Assembly (NCBI RefSeq): GCF_003318255.1 | Contig: NZ_QOCF01000029.1 | Span: 1 to 53,956, forward strand | DNA: 53,956 nt | Origin: Ruegeria sp. A3M17 | GTDB taxonomy: Bacteria; Pseudomonadota; Alphaproteobacteria; Rhodobacterales; Rhodobacteraceae | Direction: 5' to 3' | Shown here: piece by piece, positions 1-10,325 of the stretch | Layout of the letters: each line of letters starts with the position of its first letter | Numbering within the stretch: position 1 is the stretch's first letter | Notes under the pieces: model-generated | Databases searched by the model: none | What the model was told of the DNA's origin: nothing | What the model saw: the letters and a program-made list of their open reading frames with translations, nothing else | Made by a program: the position numbers and the translations under genes

Positions 1-31
1 AGCAGCGCCGGTGAAGGGGTATTTACGGATT

Positions 32-44
32 AGGTCTGAGACCT
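32..44. promoter_or_regulatory. Perfect inverted repeat in AT-rich intergenic DNA
   Basis: AGGTCT-G-AGACCT is a perfect 6-bp dyad with a one-base centre. It sits in an A/T-rich stretch (positions 1-157) with no convincing gene. A second small dyad, TACCCA-ATGC-TGGGTA, lies at 192-207. These could be operators for a gene to the left of the window, but nothing identifies the regulator, and short dyads occur by chance. Confidence 0.25.
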
Positions 45-230
45 GCAACCCCCATTTTGAAAAAACTTCACATTTCTCTGCAGAAACTCGCCCATGTTAA
101 TTAAAACAATAAGTTAGCTTAATAATTTGGACAAGAAACTCGGCTGGGCGCTGCGGGGTGCGAGGGTTAGTCAGAGCTTTGGACGGAATCGTACCCAATG
201 CTGGGTATGCTTGCGGGACCCGACCCAATG

Positions 231-260
231 AAAACGCCGCCCGAGTCCCCTCGGGCGGCG
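231..260 (-). terminator. Rho-independent terminator of katG
   Basis: Positions 235-245 (CGCCGCCCGAG) pair perfectly with 250-260 (CTCGGGCGGCG) around a four-base loop. Read on the minus strand, the stem is followed by TTTT (231-234). It lies 24 bases past the katG stop codon, as expected for an intrinsic terminator. Confidence 0.8.
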
Positions 261-283
261 CTATCTCTGCGATGATTGCCTGT

Positions 284-2503
<2,220 letters not shown>

Positions 2504-2696
2504 CTAAAATCCGGCTCGTTCGCGCGGTGAGAAAACGCGGGCGATCAAGAACATATATAGATGACACTTTTACCGCTTTTAGATGCACGGCTTGGATTGC
2601 GCGCATTCTGTCAAAGGTATCGGCGACTCTTGTCTTGTCGCCGCCAGACCTAGCAAATTCGAACCATGCAAATAAGTTCTCTTTATGGATGGTTCT

Positions 2697-2713
2697 GATA
2701 ACCAAAAGCTATC
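2697..2713. promoter_or_regulatory. OxyR-like half site upstream of katG
   Basis: GATAACCAAAAGCTATC contains ATAA-N7-CTAT, close to one ATAG-N7-CTAT half of the OxyR consensus. It is about 210 bases upstream of the katG start in the only non-coding gap before the gene (2486-2755). I do not find the second half at the expected spacing, so this is a weak candidate. The rest of the gap shows no gene I can support. Confidence 0.25.
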
Positions 2714-2755
2714 ACTAAGCATCCGGGGCGCATCACTGCAAATCAAGGCGATAGC

Positions 2756-3601
2756 TCAGTCGTCAGTCATCAGCGACCGCAGCCCGACCCGATAGTTCGG
2801 ATACATTAGCTTTGCACCCAGCTCATCCTTGATCCGATCGTTCCTGACCCGCTTGTTCTCATTGTAAAAGCTGCGCGCCATGGGGGTCATGTCGGCCTCG
2901 TCGAACGGTACTTCGGGCGGCAATGGCAATCCCTGCAATTCGGCCGCATAGGCGATGACATCCTGCGGTGGGACGGGTTCATCATCACATACGTTGTAAA
3001 TCGCCCCCGGTTTGGGCGCGGACATGGACGCGGCAAGAACCTGGGCAATGTCGGCGACATGAATTCGGGAAAAGACCTGCCCCGGCTTGATGATACGTCG
3101 CATACCCACACGCTTGAGCTTGGAAAACGGCCCACGACCGGGACCGTAGATGCCCGCAAGGCGAAAGATGTGCGTTGGCAAGCCGGAGATGTTCTGCCAC
3201 TGCTCTTCGGCCCGCACCCGCCATTTGCCGCGCTGCGCCGTTGGCGTCGCTGGAGTGGCCTCGTCGACCCAGTTGCCCTGATGATCGCCATACACGGCCG
3301 TGGTCGACAGGTAGCCAACCCATTTGAATTGCGCCGCCCGTTCGGCAATCTCATCAGCTAATGCAGCCAGAACCGGATCTCCGTTCGCGTTTGGCGCGGT
3401 CGAGATCAAAAGATGCGTCACCCCTTCCAGCTGTGGCACGTGCCCCGGCCAGATCACCGGCTCGGCGCCTGATGCCTTGACCACCGGCGATTGGGCCGGA
3501 TCACGCGTCGTGCCGAAGATACGCCAGCCATGGGGTTGCAACTGACGGGACAAGGCCTGTGCCGAGTACCCGTGACCGAAGGAAAATAGTGTGCCTGTCA
3601 T
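2756..3601 (-). CDS. NAD(P)-dependent epimerase/dehydratase-family protein (YeeZ-like)
   Basis: A 281-residue single-domain protein of the extended short-chain dehydrogenase superfamily. The N-terminus GTLFSFGHGYSAQAL matches the modified Rossmann start of YeeZ-like proteins. WVGYLSTTAVYGDHQG near residue 97 carries the Ser/Tyr active-site area, and FRLAGIYGPGRGPF follows near residue 148. It is probably cytosolic and NAD(P)-binding. The substrate of this subfamily is not known to me. It is transcribed toward katG, but a 270-base gap argues for separate transcription. The neighbouring methyltransferase gene is divergent, 90 bases away. Confidence 0.8.
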   Translation of the reverse strand: MTGTLFSFGHGYSAQALSRQLQPHGWRIFGTTRDPAQSPVVKASGAEPVIWPGHVPQLEGVTHLLISTAPNANGDPVLAALADEIAERAAQFKWVGYLSTTAVYGDHQGNWVDEATPATPTAQRGKWRVRAEEQWQNISGLPTHIFRLAGIYGPGRGPFSKLKRVGMRRIIKPGQVFSRIHVADIAQVLAASMSAPKPGAIYNVCDDEPVPPQDVIAYAAELQGLPLPPEVPFDEADMTPMARSFYNENKRVRNDRIKDELGAKLMYPNYRVGLRSLMTDD

Positions 3602-3691
3602 ACGCTCTTAGATGATCCGCAATTTCGCCAGATGCAAGAACTCTGCCAAGGATACTTGATTCGAATCCCCCAATGCGCCTTTCTTTTGGGT

Positions 3692-4324
3692 ATGAGTGAC
3701 AAAACACCAGATCTGCACGCCGCCTACGCGCTGGATTCCCCTGAAGACCACAAACGCCTCTATGCTGAATGGGCCGGGGATTACGACGAAGGCTTTGCCA
3801 CGCGCGAGGACTATCAGCTGCACATCCATACCGCCCGCGCATTTGTCGGCGCCGGCGGGCAAGGACCTGTTCTTGATGTAGGTGCAGGCACCGGCCTGTG
3901 CGGCGCGGTTCTGGCCCGGCTAGGTGTGGGACCGATAGATGCCACCGATATCAGCGCCGAGATGCTGGATCAGGCCATGCGCAAGGATATCTACCGCGAC
4001 GCCATTGAGGCGGATCTGAACGAAGGCATCCCGGTGCCGCGCGAAAGCTACTCCGGGATCGTTTCATCCGGTTCGTTCACCCATGGCCACCTCGGGCCAG
4101 AAGCTTTGACTGCACTGCTGCGTGTGGCCCGCCCCGGTGCTCAATTCGCGTTGTCGATCAATGCCCAACATTATGAAAAGGTGGGATTTGCCGAAGCCCT
4201 GCACCGGTTGGCGCAAGGCCAGATTCGAAACCTGACCCTGCCCGAAGTTCGCATCTATGGTGATCTTGCATCTGGCCCCAACAAGGATGACACAGCGCTG
4301 ATAGCCCTGTTTGAACGCGCTTAG
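3692..4324 (+). CDS. Class I SAM-dependent methyltransferase
   Basis: About 210 residues with a Rossmann methyltransferase fold. Motif I is VLDVGAGTGLCGAVLA near residue 61, and the acidic residue of motif II is in IDATDISAEMLDQA. The substrate is not evident. The start at 3692 (MSDKTPDLHAAY) is chosen because the family begins with this Ala/Leu-rich stretch. The reading frame is open upstream to 3632, but those 20 residues look non-coding and overlap the promoter region of the divergent YeeZ-like gene. It is convergent with the CaiD-type hydratase gene, five bases away. Confidence 0.85.
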   Translation: MSDKTPDLHAAYALDSPEDHKRLYAEWAGDYDEGFATREDYQLHIHTARAFVGAGGQGPVLDVGAGTGLCGAVLARLGVGPIDATDISAEMLDQAMRKDIYRDAIEADLNEGIPVPRESYSGIVSSGSFTHGHLGPEALTALLRVARPGAQFALSINAQHYEKVGFAEALHRLAQGQIRNLTLPEVRIYGDLASGPNKDDTALIALFERA

Positions 4325-4329
4325 GCCGA

Positions 4330-5109
4330 CTATCGACCTTTCCACACGGGATCACGCTTTTCAGCAAAAGCGCGGGCGCCTTCCAGATTGTCTTCAGAGC
4401 CATAGAGGGTATCAACCGTCGGCAATTGCCGTCCGGTGATCCGATTCATGGCGTCCTGAAACTTCGAATCTTCGGCATCGCGCACGATTTCCTTGATCGC
4501 GGCATAAACCAAGGGCGGACCGCTGGCCAAAACACGCGCCAGCTCCCACGCCCGATCCATCAGTTGATCACCCGGAATGACCTCGTTCACCAACCCCCAG
4601 CTCTTTGCCTCATGCGGATCGAACCAGCGCCCGGTCAAAAGCAGTTCCATCGCCACATGATACGGAATGCGTTTTGGCAGTTTGACACTGGCGGCATCAG
4701 CAACGGTGCCGGACCGGATTTCCGGCAGCGCAAAACTGGCGTCTTCCGCGGCAAGGATCATGTCCGCGCTAAGGGCTAATTCTAACCCACCACCGCAGGC
4801 AATCCCGTTGACCGCGGCGATGACTGGCTTGTTCATATCCCGCAGTTCCTGCAATCCGCCAAATCCGCCGACGCCATAGTCTCCGTCCACGGCATCTCCG
4901 TCAGCGGCTGCTTTTAAATCCCAGCCGGGGCAAAAGAACTTCTCGCCGCCACCGGTCAGGATGGCGACGCGCAGATCGGGATCATCGCGAAAGTCACGAA
5001 ACACTTCGCCCATGATACGGCTGGTCGCCAAATCAATCGCGTTCGCTTTGGGACGGTCTAAAGTGACTTCCAGAATTGCGCCATCGCGCTTGGTTTTGAC
5101 CGGGTTCAT
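4330..5109 (-). CDS. caiD: Crotonobetainyl-CoA hydratase (CaiD-type)
   Basis: A 259-residue crotonase-fold enzyme. It closely resembles my recollection of E. coli CaiD, including LDRPKANAID near the N-terminus, the oxyanion-hole segment EKFFCPGWDLKAAA, and the C-terminal FAEKRDPVWKGR. Both crotonase glutamates appear present (GGGLELALSAD and ALPEIRSG). CaiD hydrates crotonobetainyl-CoA to L-carnitinyl-CoA. Its start codon overlaps the stop of the CoA-ligase gene (ATGA), so it is the last gene of a three-gene operon with an acyl-CoA dehydrogenase. That context fits stepwise oxidation of a gamma-butyrobetaine-type side chain. The precise substrate remains inference, because crotonases are promiscuous. 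Confidence 0.85.
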   Translation of the reverse strand: MNPVKTKRDGAILEVTLDRPKANAIDLATSRIMGEVFRDFRDDPDLRVAILTGGGEKFFCPGWDLKAAADGDAVDGDYGVGGFGGLQELRDMNKPVIAAVNGIACGGGLELALSADMILAAEDASFALPEIRSGTVADAASVKLPKRIPYHVAMELLLTGRWFDPHEAKSWGLVNEVIPGDQLMDRAWELARVLASGPPLVYAAIKEIVRDAEDSKFQDAMNRITGRQLPTVDTLYGSEDNLEGARAFAEKRDPVWKGR

Positions 5110-7121
5110 TTACTTGCCTTTCGGATCAGAGCATCCACCGCTATGGCACGGTCCGGTGTGCAGATCAGTGGGTTTATTTCAACTTCGCTGACATGGGGTG
5201 CATTGGCAATGACGTAGGCCTGCACCGCATCGACAGCGTCCAGGATGGTCTCAACCTCTGCCGCTGGTTTGCCGCGATATCCCGCCAGCAAGGGGGCGCA
5301 GTTCAATTTGCCCAGCGCCTCTTTCACCGCGGTGCGAGAGGATGGGATCAAAAGTGAAACCGTGTCGCGCAGGATTTCGGTCAACACACCCCCTGCACCC
5401 AGCGTCAGAACAAATCCATGCGCCGGGTCTCGGGTCACGCCGACCAACAATTCTGCCACGCCGCCAACAGCCATTTCCTCAATCAGGACGTCATCGGTTC
5501 CGATATCCGCTGCGACTTCGCCCACAGCGTCGGCGAGAACCTCAAGGCGCACGGCCGCATGTTCCGACTTATGGGCCAGCCCAACGCCCTTGATCGCAAA
5601 TGGACCAGTCAGCGCGGCAGAGGCTTGTTTCGCCAGATCCGCCGACACCACAACGTTGTGCGGAACACACACACCGAAATCCGCCAGCGCCTTTTTGGCT
5701 TCTGCTTCGGTCAGAACGTGATCTGCAACGGTATCCGAGGGCAGCAGGACCGGTTCGGCCTCCGTTGCTTGCGGTCGCGCGGCTGCCTCAATTGCCGCAA
5801 GCGCTTCGTGCAACCCGGCAAAGGGGACAACACCGCCATCGAGTAACCGCTGCGCAACGTTTTCGGGTAAGAGCTCCGGCAGGGTCGCCGTTACTGCAAA
5901 GGGACGCCCCGTCTGAGCAACGCAATTCAAGGCGGCCTGCGTGGCGCATTCCCAATCGGTCGCGTCCGTGTGCGGATAGTCAAGAATAGCCATAGTCAGG
6001 GCCTGTTCCGGGCCCATCATGGCAGTCCATGCGCAGGTCATGGCCGACGTGTCACGCCATATATAGGTGTGATAATCCAGCGGGTTCGCCAAGGCCACCA
6101 TCGGCCCCAAGGCATCGCGCAAGTCAGCTTTTTGTGCTTGCGACAACGGCGGGAAGTGCAGGTCGCGCCCCTCGGCCATGTCGGCAGCCAGACTTGCCTC
6201 ACCCCCCGAACAACTGATCGATCCCAAACCGTTCGTATCCAACCGCCCGGTCACGTGCAACAGCTTGAGGCATTCCAGGAAACTGGGAATGTCATCCAAA
6301 CGCGCGATCCCAAGGCGATCCAGAAATGCCTGCCCGCCCGCGTCGCCTCCGGCCAATGATGCTGTGTGAGAAATCGTCGCCGCCTGTGCATGGGCGGACC
6401 GGCCCACCTTCAGCGCAATAATCGACACGTTACGAACCCGCGCCTTTTTGGCCAGCGCCTCCCATTTGCGCAGATCACCGAACCCCTCGATATGGACGCC
6501 AATCGCTGTGATCCGGTCATCATCCAACAGGGCTGAGGCGATGTCGGCCTGATGGGTCTGCGCTTGATTCCCACTGGTCAGCATGAAGGCCAACGGCAAG
6601 GCCCGGCGCTGCATCGTCATGTTGATCGCGATATTCGAACTTTGCGTCAGGATGGCCACGCCGCGATCTACCGGTCGCATGCCGTGCTGATCGGGCCAAA
6701 CAGCGGCGCGGTCCAGCCCGTTGACGAAGCCATAGCAGTTTGGCCCCAGGATCGGCATCTCTCCGGCGGCAAGCACCAACCGGGCCTGCAAATTTGCACC
6801 CTGATCGTCCTCGGCATGCGCTTCGGTAAATCCCGAGGCAAAACACACAGCGCCCCCGGCCCCTATGGCCGAAAGGATCGCGATCGTCTCAATCGTTGCA
6901 TGACGGTTGATGCCAACAAAGGCGACGTCAGGGGCCGCAGGCAAATCCTCAAGGCGTGCAAAGGCAGTCACACCCGCGATTTGACCGGCTTTTGGGTGGA
7001 CCGGCCAAATGTCGCCCTGAAATCCGAATTTCCGGGCCTGCTCGATCACTGAGATGCACCAGGCACCGCCACCAATCACAGCAATGGATGTAGGATGTAA
7101 AACACGCGCCAGAGAAGACAT
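5106..7121 (-). CDS. NDP-forming acyl-CoA ligase (acetate-CoA ligase family, single chain)
   Basis: About 671 residues. An N-terminal CoA-binding Rossmann domain (HPTSIAVIGGGAW) is followed by two succinyl-CoA-ligase-like domains, and then a C-terminal ATP-grasp domain (FAIKGVGLAHKSEHAAVRLE onward). SHTASLAGGDAGG near residue 257 contains the expected phospho-histidine. Such enzymes join a carboxylic acid to CoA with ATP giving ADP and phosphate. The start at 7121 has GGGGGG just upstream and gives MSSLARVLHPTSIAV, the usual family start. Between a dehydrogenase and a CaiD-type hydratase, it is the natural candidate to activate gamma-butyrobetaine or a similar acid. This is an unusual replacement for the AMP-forming CaiC and CoA-transferase CaiB of enterobacteria. 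Confidence 0.85.
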   Translation of the reverse strand: MSSLARVLHPTSIAVIGGGAWCISVIEQARKFGFQGDIWPVHPKAGQIAGVTAFARLEDLPAAPDVAFVGINRHATIETIAILSAIGAGGAVCFASGFTEAHAEDDQGANLQARLVLAAGEMPILGPNCYGFVNGLDRAAVWPDQHGMRPVDRGVAILTQSSNIAINMTMQRRALPLAFMLTSGNQAQTHQADIASALLDDDRITAIGVHIEGFGDLRKWEALAKKARVRNVSIIALKVGRSAHAQAATISHTASLAGGDAGGQAFLDRLGIARLDDIPSFLECLKLLHVTGRLDTNGLGSISCSGGEASLAADMAEGRDLHFPPLSQAQKADLRDALGPMVALANPLDYHTYIWRDTSAMTCAWTAMMGPEQALTMAILDYPHTDATDWECATQAALNCVAQTGRPFAVTATLPELLPENVAQRLLDGGVVPFAGLHEALAAIEAAARPQATEAEPVLLPSDTVADHVLTEAEAKKALADFGVCVPHNVVVSADLAKQASAALTGPFAIKGVGLAHKSEHAAVRLEVLADAVGEVAADIGTDDVLIEEMAVGGVAELLVGVTRDPAHGFVLTLGAGGVLTEILRDTVSLLIPSSRTAVKEALGKLNCAPLLAGYRGKPAAEVETILDAVDAVQAYVIANAPHVSEVEINPLICTPDRAIAVDALIRKASK

Positions 7122-7137
7122 CAGTAGCCCCCCACCG

Positions 7138-8298
7138 TTACGCACCCAGTGCCCTCAGAAGATCGCGGCTGATGATGTGCCGCTGAATTTCGCTGGTTCC
7201 GTCCCAGATTCGTTCGACCCGCGCGTCGCGCCAGAACCGCTCCAACGGGTAGTCGTCCATCAGACCCATGCCGCCGTGGATCTGGATGGCGGCATCGGTG
7301 ACTCGCGCCAACATTTCCGAGGCATAGAGCTTGGCCGATGCGATTTCGCGATTTGCGGGCAGGCCTTTGTCCAGCCGATCCGCAGCGGCCAATGTTAACA
7401 GATCTGCGGCATCGATTTCGGTTATCATGTCTGCGATTTGGAATGACACGCCCTGAAACTTGCCGATCTTCTGGCCAAACTGTTCACGCGTTGCGGAATA
7501 GTCCAGCGCATAGTCGAAAGCCCGGCGCGCACGACCTACGGACATGGCGGCAACCGTGATCCGGGTCGCATAAAGCCAGGTGTTCATCACCTCGAACCCG
7601 CCATCGACCTCGCCCAGAACCTGAGCCTCCGGCAGACGGCAATCGTCGAAATCAAGAACCATGTTCTTGTAACCGCGATGGCTGACGGACTTGTACCCGT
7701 CCCGGATGGTGAAACCGGGAGTTCCGCGGTCCACCAGAAACGCCGTAATGCGTTTTTTGGGGCCTTTTGGCGTCTGGTCCTCTCCGGTCGCGATGAAAAC
7801 GATGATGAAATCCGCGTGCTCCGCACCCGAGATGAAGTGCTTGGTGCCATTGACGACCCAGTCACCGCCATCCCGCACCGCGGCGCACTTCATTCCACGA
7901 ACGTCTGACCCGGCACCGGGTTCGGTCATCGCCAGCGCGTCCATCCTTTCGCCTCGCACGGCGGGCATCAGATATCGTTCGACCTGCTCGCCCTCACACG
8001 CCATCAGGATGTTCTGAGGACGCCCGAAGAAGTGGTTCAGCGCCATAGATCCACGGCCCAGCTCACGTTCGACCAGCGCGAACTCCAGATGGTTCAACCC
8101 TGCACAACCAACGCTTTCGGGGAAGTTACAGGCATAAAAACCCAGCTCAATCGTCTTGCGCTTGATCTCATCCGCGATCTCCTGCGGAACTTCGCCGGTG
8201 CGCTCGACCAGCTCCTCATGTGGGTAGATTTCGTTTTCCACAAAGCTGCGAACGGTAGAGACGATCATCTCTTGTTCGTCGGACAATCCATATTGCAT
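7138..8298 (-). CDS. Acyl-CoA dehydrogenase (CaiA/gamma-butyrobetainyl-CoA dehydrogenase candidate)
   Basis: A 386-residue FAD flavoprotein with the normal acyl-CoA dehydrogenase length. AMTEPGAGSDVRGMKC (substrate and flavin binding) lies mid-protein. The C-terminal block IQIHGGMGLMDDYPLERFWRDAR and GTSEIQRHIISRDLL is typical. The start at 8298 (MQYGLSDEQ) has GGAG eight bases upstream, and the in-frame codon 15 bases earlier is less well placed. It introduces an alpha-beta double bond into a CoA thioester. Being first in the operon with the ligase and CaiD-type hydratase, it probably makes crotonobetainyl-CoA or an analogous enoyl-CoA. Electrons would pass to electron-transfer flavoprotein, which is not encoded here. 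Confidence 0.88.
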   Translation of the reverse strand: MQYGLSDEQEMIVSTVRSFVENEIYPHEELVERTGEVPQEIADEIKRKTIELGFYACNFPESVGCAGLNHLEFALVERELGRGSMALNHFFGRPQNILMACEGEQVERYLMPAVRGERMDALAMTEPGAGSDVRGMKCAAVRDGGDWVVNGTKHFISGAEHADFIIVFIATGEDQTPKGPKKRITAFLVDRGTPGFTIRDGYKSVSHRGYKNMVLDFDDCRLPEAQVLGEVDGGFEVMNTWLYATRITVAAMSVGRARRAFDYALDYSATREQFGQKIGKFQGVSFQIADMITEIDAADLLTLAAADRLDKGLPANREIASAKLYASEMLARVTDAAIQIHGGMGLMDDYPLERFWRDARVERIWDGTSEIQRHIISRDLLRALGA

Positions 8299-8375
8299 CG
8301 GGCGTCTCCACATCTGGCGTTGGGCATATCCTGACGCGGCTTGCCATTCGGAACGTGCAGAAATAGAAGTGTACC

Positions 8376-9317
8376 ATGCAAGAATGGACTAAATCACCCT
8401 CTGCACCGCAGCAAATCGGAGTTCTTCTGTTCGAAGGATTCTCGAACCATTGCCTGGCCAACACGGTCGAGCCGCTGCGCGCTGCAAACACTCTGGCTGG
8501 TCGCAAATTGTACGATTGGCAGTTCCTTGCGTTAGAGGGTAGTCCGGTGACATCCTCATCCGGGCTGCAGGTCGCGCCGCATCGCCCTTTGCAGACCGCC
8601 AGCGGAGACATCCTCATGGTCATGCCATCTTATGGATTCCGCGCGCATGGCGGGTGGCGCACCCTTTCAGGCCTGCGTTCTGCGGATCAGCGGTTCAAAG
8701 TGCTGGCAGGCCTCGACACTGGCAGCTGGCTATTGGCGCAGGCAGGGCTGCTGGACGGCCATCGCGCCACGATACACTGGGAAGAGTTGACCGGATTTAC
8801 TGAAAGGTTCCCCGATGTCGAAGCCCACCGCGAGCGCTATGTCATCGACCGCAATCGTATCACCTGTTCTGGGGCCATGGCGGCTTTTGACCTAGTGCTT
8901 CATCTGATTGCACGGGATCAGGGACAGGCCCTGGCGCTGGAAGTGTCGCAACTGTTCATGACCCGCGATTCAGCGCGCTCGCATGCGGGCGGTGCCGGCG
9001 CGACCAGCGGTTACGTGAACAAGGCGCTGGCCTTGATGCAGGAACACCTTGAGATCCCCTTGCCAGTGTCCGAAATCGCAAGCCGGGTTGGCCGATCGCA
9101 GAAAGCCTTGTCCGTCCGCATGCAGTCCGAGCTGGGCGCTGGCCCGGCGCAGGTCTATCGCCGCCTGCGCCTGAACCTTGCGCGCAAACTGGTGGCGGAA
9201 ACCGACCTGAGCATTGGTGAGGTTGCCCTGCGCGCGGGCTATGACGACCCCAGCGCCCTGACCCGTGCCTTCAAAGCCGAATTCGGGGTCACGCCGCGCG
9301 CGCTTCGGGCCAGCTAG
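8376..9317 (+). CDS. GlxA-family transcriptional regulator (DJ-1/PfpI + AraC HTH)
   Basis: 313 residues. The N-terminal DJ-1/PfpI-like ligand domain starts IGVLLFEGFSNHCLANTVEPLRAAN (split here as IGVLLFEGFSNH and EPLRAAN) and includes GLDTGSWLLAQAGLLDG. The C-terminal AraC helix-turn-helix pair spans roughly residues 215-310 (ISEVALRAGYDDPS-type block, ending FGVTPRALRAS). Regulators of this class include CdhR and GbdR, which respond to carnitine and betaines in Pseudomonas. It is divergent from the acyl-CoA operon across a 77-base gap and probably activates it. Its stop codon shares the sequence CTAG with the stop codon of the convergent sterol-desaturase-family gene. Confidence 0.88.
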   Translation: MQEWTKSPSAPQQIGVLLFEGFSNHCLANTVEPLRAANTLAGRKLYDWQFLALEGSPVTSSSGLQVAPHRPLQTASGDILMVMPSYGFRAHGGWRTLSGLRSADQRFKVLAGLDTGSWLLAQAGLLDGHRATIHWEELTGFTERFPDVEAHRERYVIDRNRITCSGAMAAFDLVLHLIARDQGQALALEVSQLFMTRDSARSHAGGAGATSGYVNKALALMQEHLEIPLPVSEIASRVGRSQKALSVRMQSELGAGPAQVYRRLRLNLARKLVAETDLSIGEVALRAGYDDPSALTRAFKAEFGVTPRALRAS

Positions 9318-10303
9318 GTATACATCTGTTTCTTGTACGCTCTTGTCCGGGTCGTCGCCTCGGCCGATCCGTCATGATACGTGCCAAACCACTTGTCGAA
9401 CGGGATTTCTGAGGTGCCGTAGTTGCACTCGAAATACCGGTGGTGAAGCTGGTGAAAGAAATCACCGGCACGAGCGGCATCCGTATCCCCGGCCTTTAGT
9501 TTTTCAAAACCGGAATGAGACAACACAGGGCTGATCTGCTGGAAGGAGGCATGGAACAGCACATGCAACGGGTGCGACGGAACGATCAGGTGGATGAAAT
9601 AGGTCGTGAAGTACAACAGGTTCTCGTACCAATGGTTTGATATCCCCGACCAAGGCCCGGTGTTCACATTGCGATGATGCACAGCATGCACGTATTTGTA
9701 GAGTTTCGGGTGATGTTCCAGCCGGTGCACCCAGTAAAAGTGCAGACCAGACCACATTGGGATAAACACCATCCACACAACGAACCAGACAGGCGCGCCG
9801 GACCATGTGACGGTTGGCACATACCCATTGGCCATCGCCCAGTAGATGATCCACTGATAAACGGTCGCGACGGTCATCGCACTGCCCAGCGTCCACCAGA
9901 TATTGTCCAGAACCTGATTGCGGAATGTGAACGTACCATTGTCGCGGGTCAGGTCGCGGCGGTCGAACTTTTTGTACATGCCCTGCCCTTTTCGCATGTA
10001 CAGCCACCAGTGCAGCCCACCTGCGATCAGGATCTGTGGCACCATGTTCAGCAGCCAGATGCGAAACATCCAACCCGGTGCAAAGCTTTGCGTATTTTCC
10101 AAAGATGGGAAAAAGAGAGCATAGGCGGTCACCGCCAGCGCAAGGCACAAGGTTAATGCCGTGATCTGCAGCCACGCCCCGCTGTACCATTTCAGCACAG
10201 CTGACGGACGTGGTGGCCAATTGAACAAGGGGTTTAACCCCACCGGACCTTCAGGATGATAGTGCCAGCGGGCGGATTCGGGATTCTGTGGAGTGTCAGA
10301 CAT
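9314..10303 (-). CDS. Sterol desaturase / fatty acid hydroxylase family membrane protein
   Basis: About 329 residues with several hydrophobic segments in the first 200. The histidine boxes of the di-iron hydroxylase superfamily are clear: HRLEHH near residue 170, HAVHHRN shortly after, and FHQLHHRYFEC near residue 285. The start at 10303 (MSDTPQNPES) has AGGG upstream. The open frame runs 240 bases further, but that part lies inside the aldolase gene and has no family similarity. It should hydroxylate or desaturate a lipid-like substrate in the inner membrane. It follows the class II aldolase gene by 22 bases, so the two are likely co-transcribed. The substrate is unknown. Confidence 0.85.
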   Translation of the reverse strand: MSDTPQNPESARWHYHPEGPVGLNPLFNWPPRPSAVLKWYSGAWLQITALTLCLALAVTAYALFFPSLENTQSFAPGWMFRIWLLNMVPQILIAGGLHWWLYMRKGQGMYKKFDRRDLTRDNGTFTFRNQVLDNIWWTLGSAMTVATVYQWIIYWAMANGYVPTVTWSGAPVWFVVWMVFIPMWSGLHFYWVHRLEHHPKLYKYVHAVHHRNVNTGPWSGISNHWYENLLYFTTYFIHLIVPSHPLHVLFHASFQQISPVLSHSGFEKLKAGDTDAARAGDFFHQLHHRYFECNYGTSEIPFDKWFGTYHDGSAEATTRTRAYKKQMYT

Positions 10304-10325
10304 GGTCGTTACCCTGATGAGGTTG

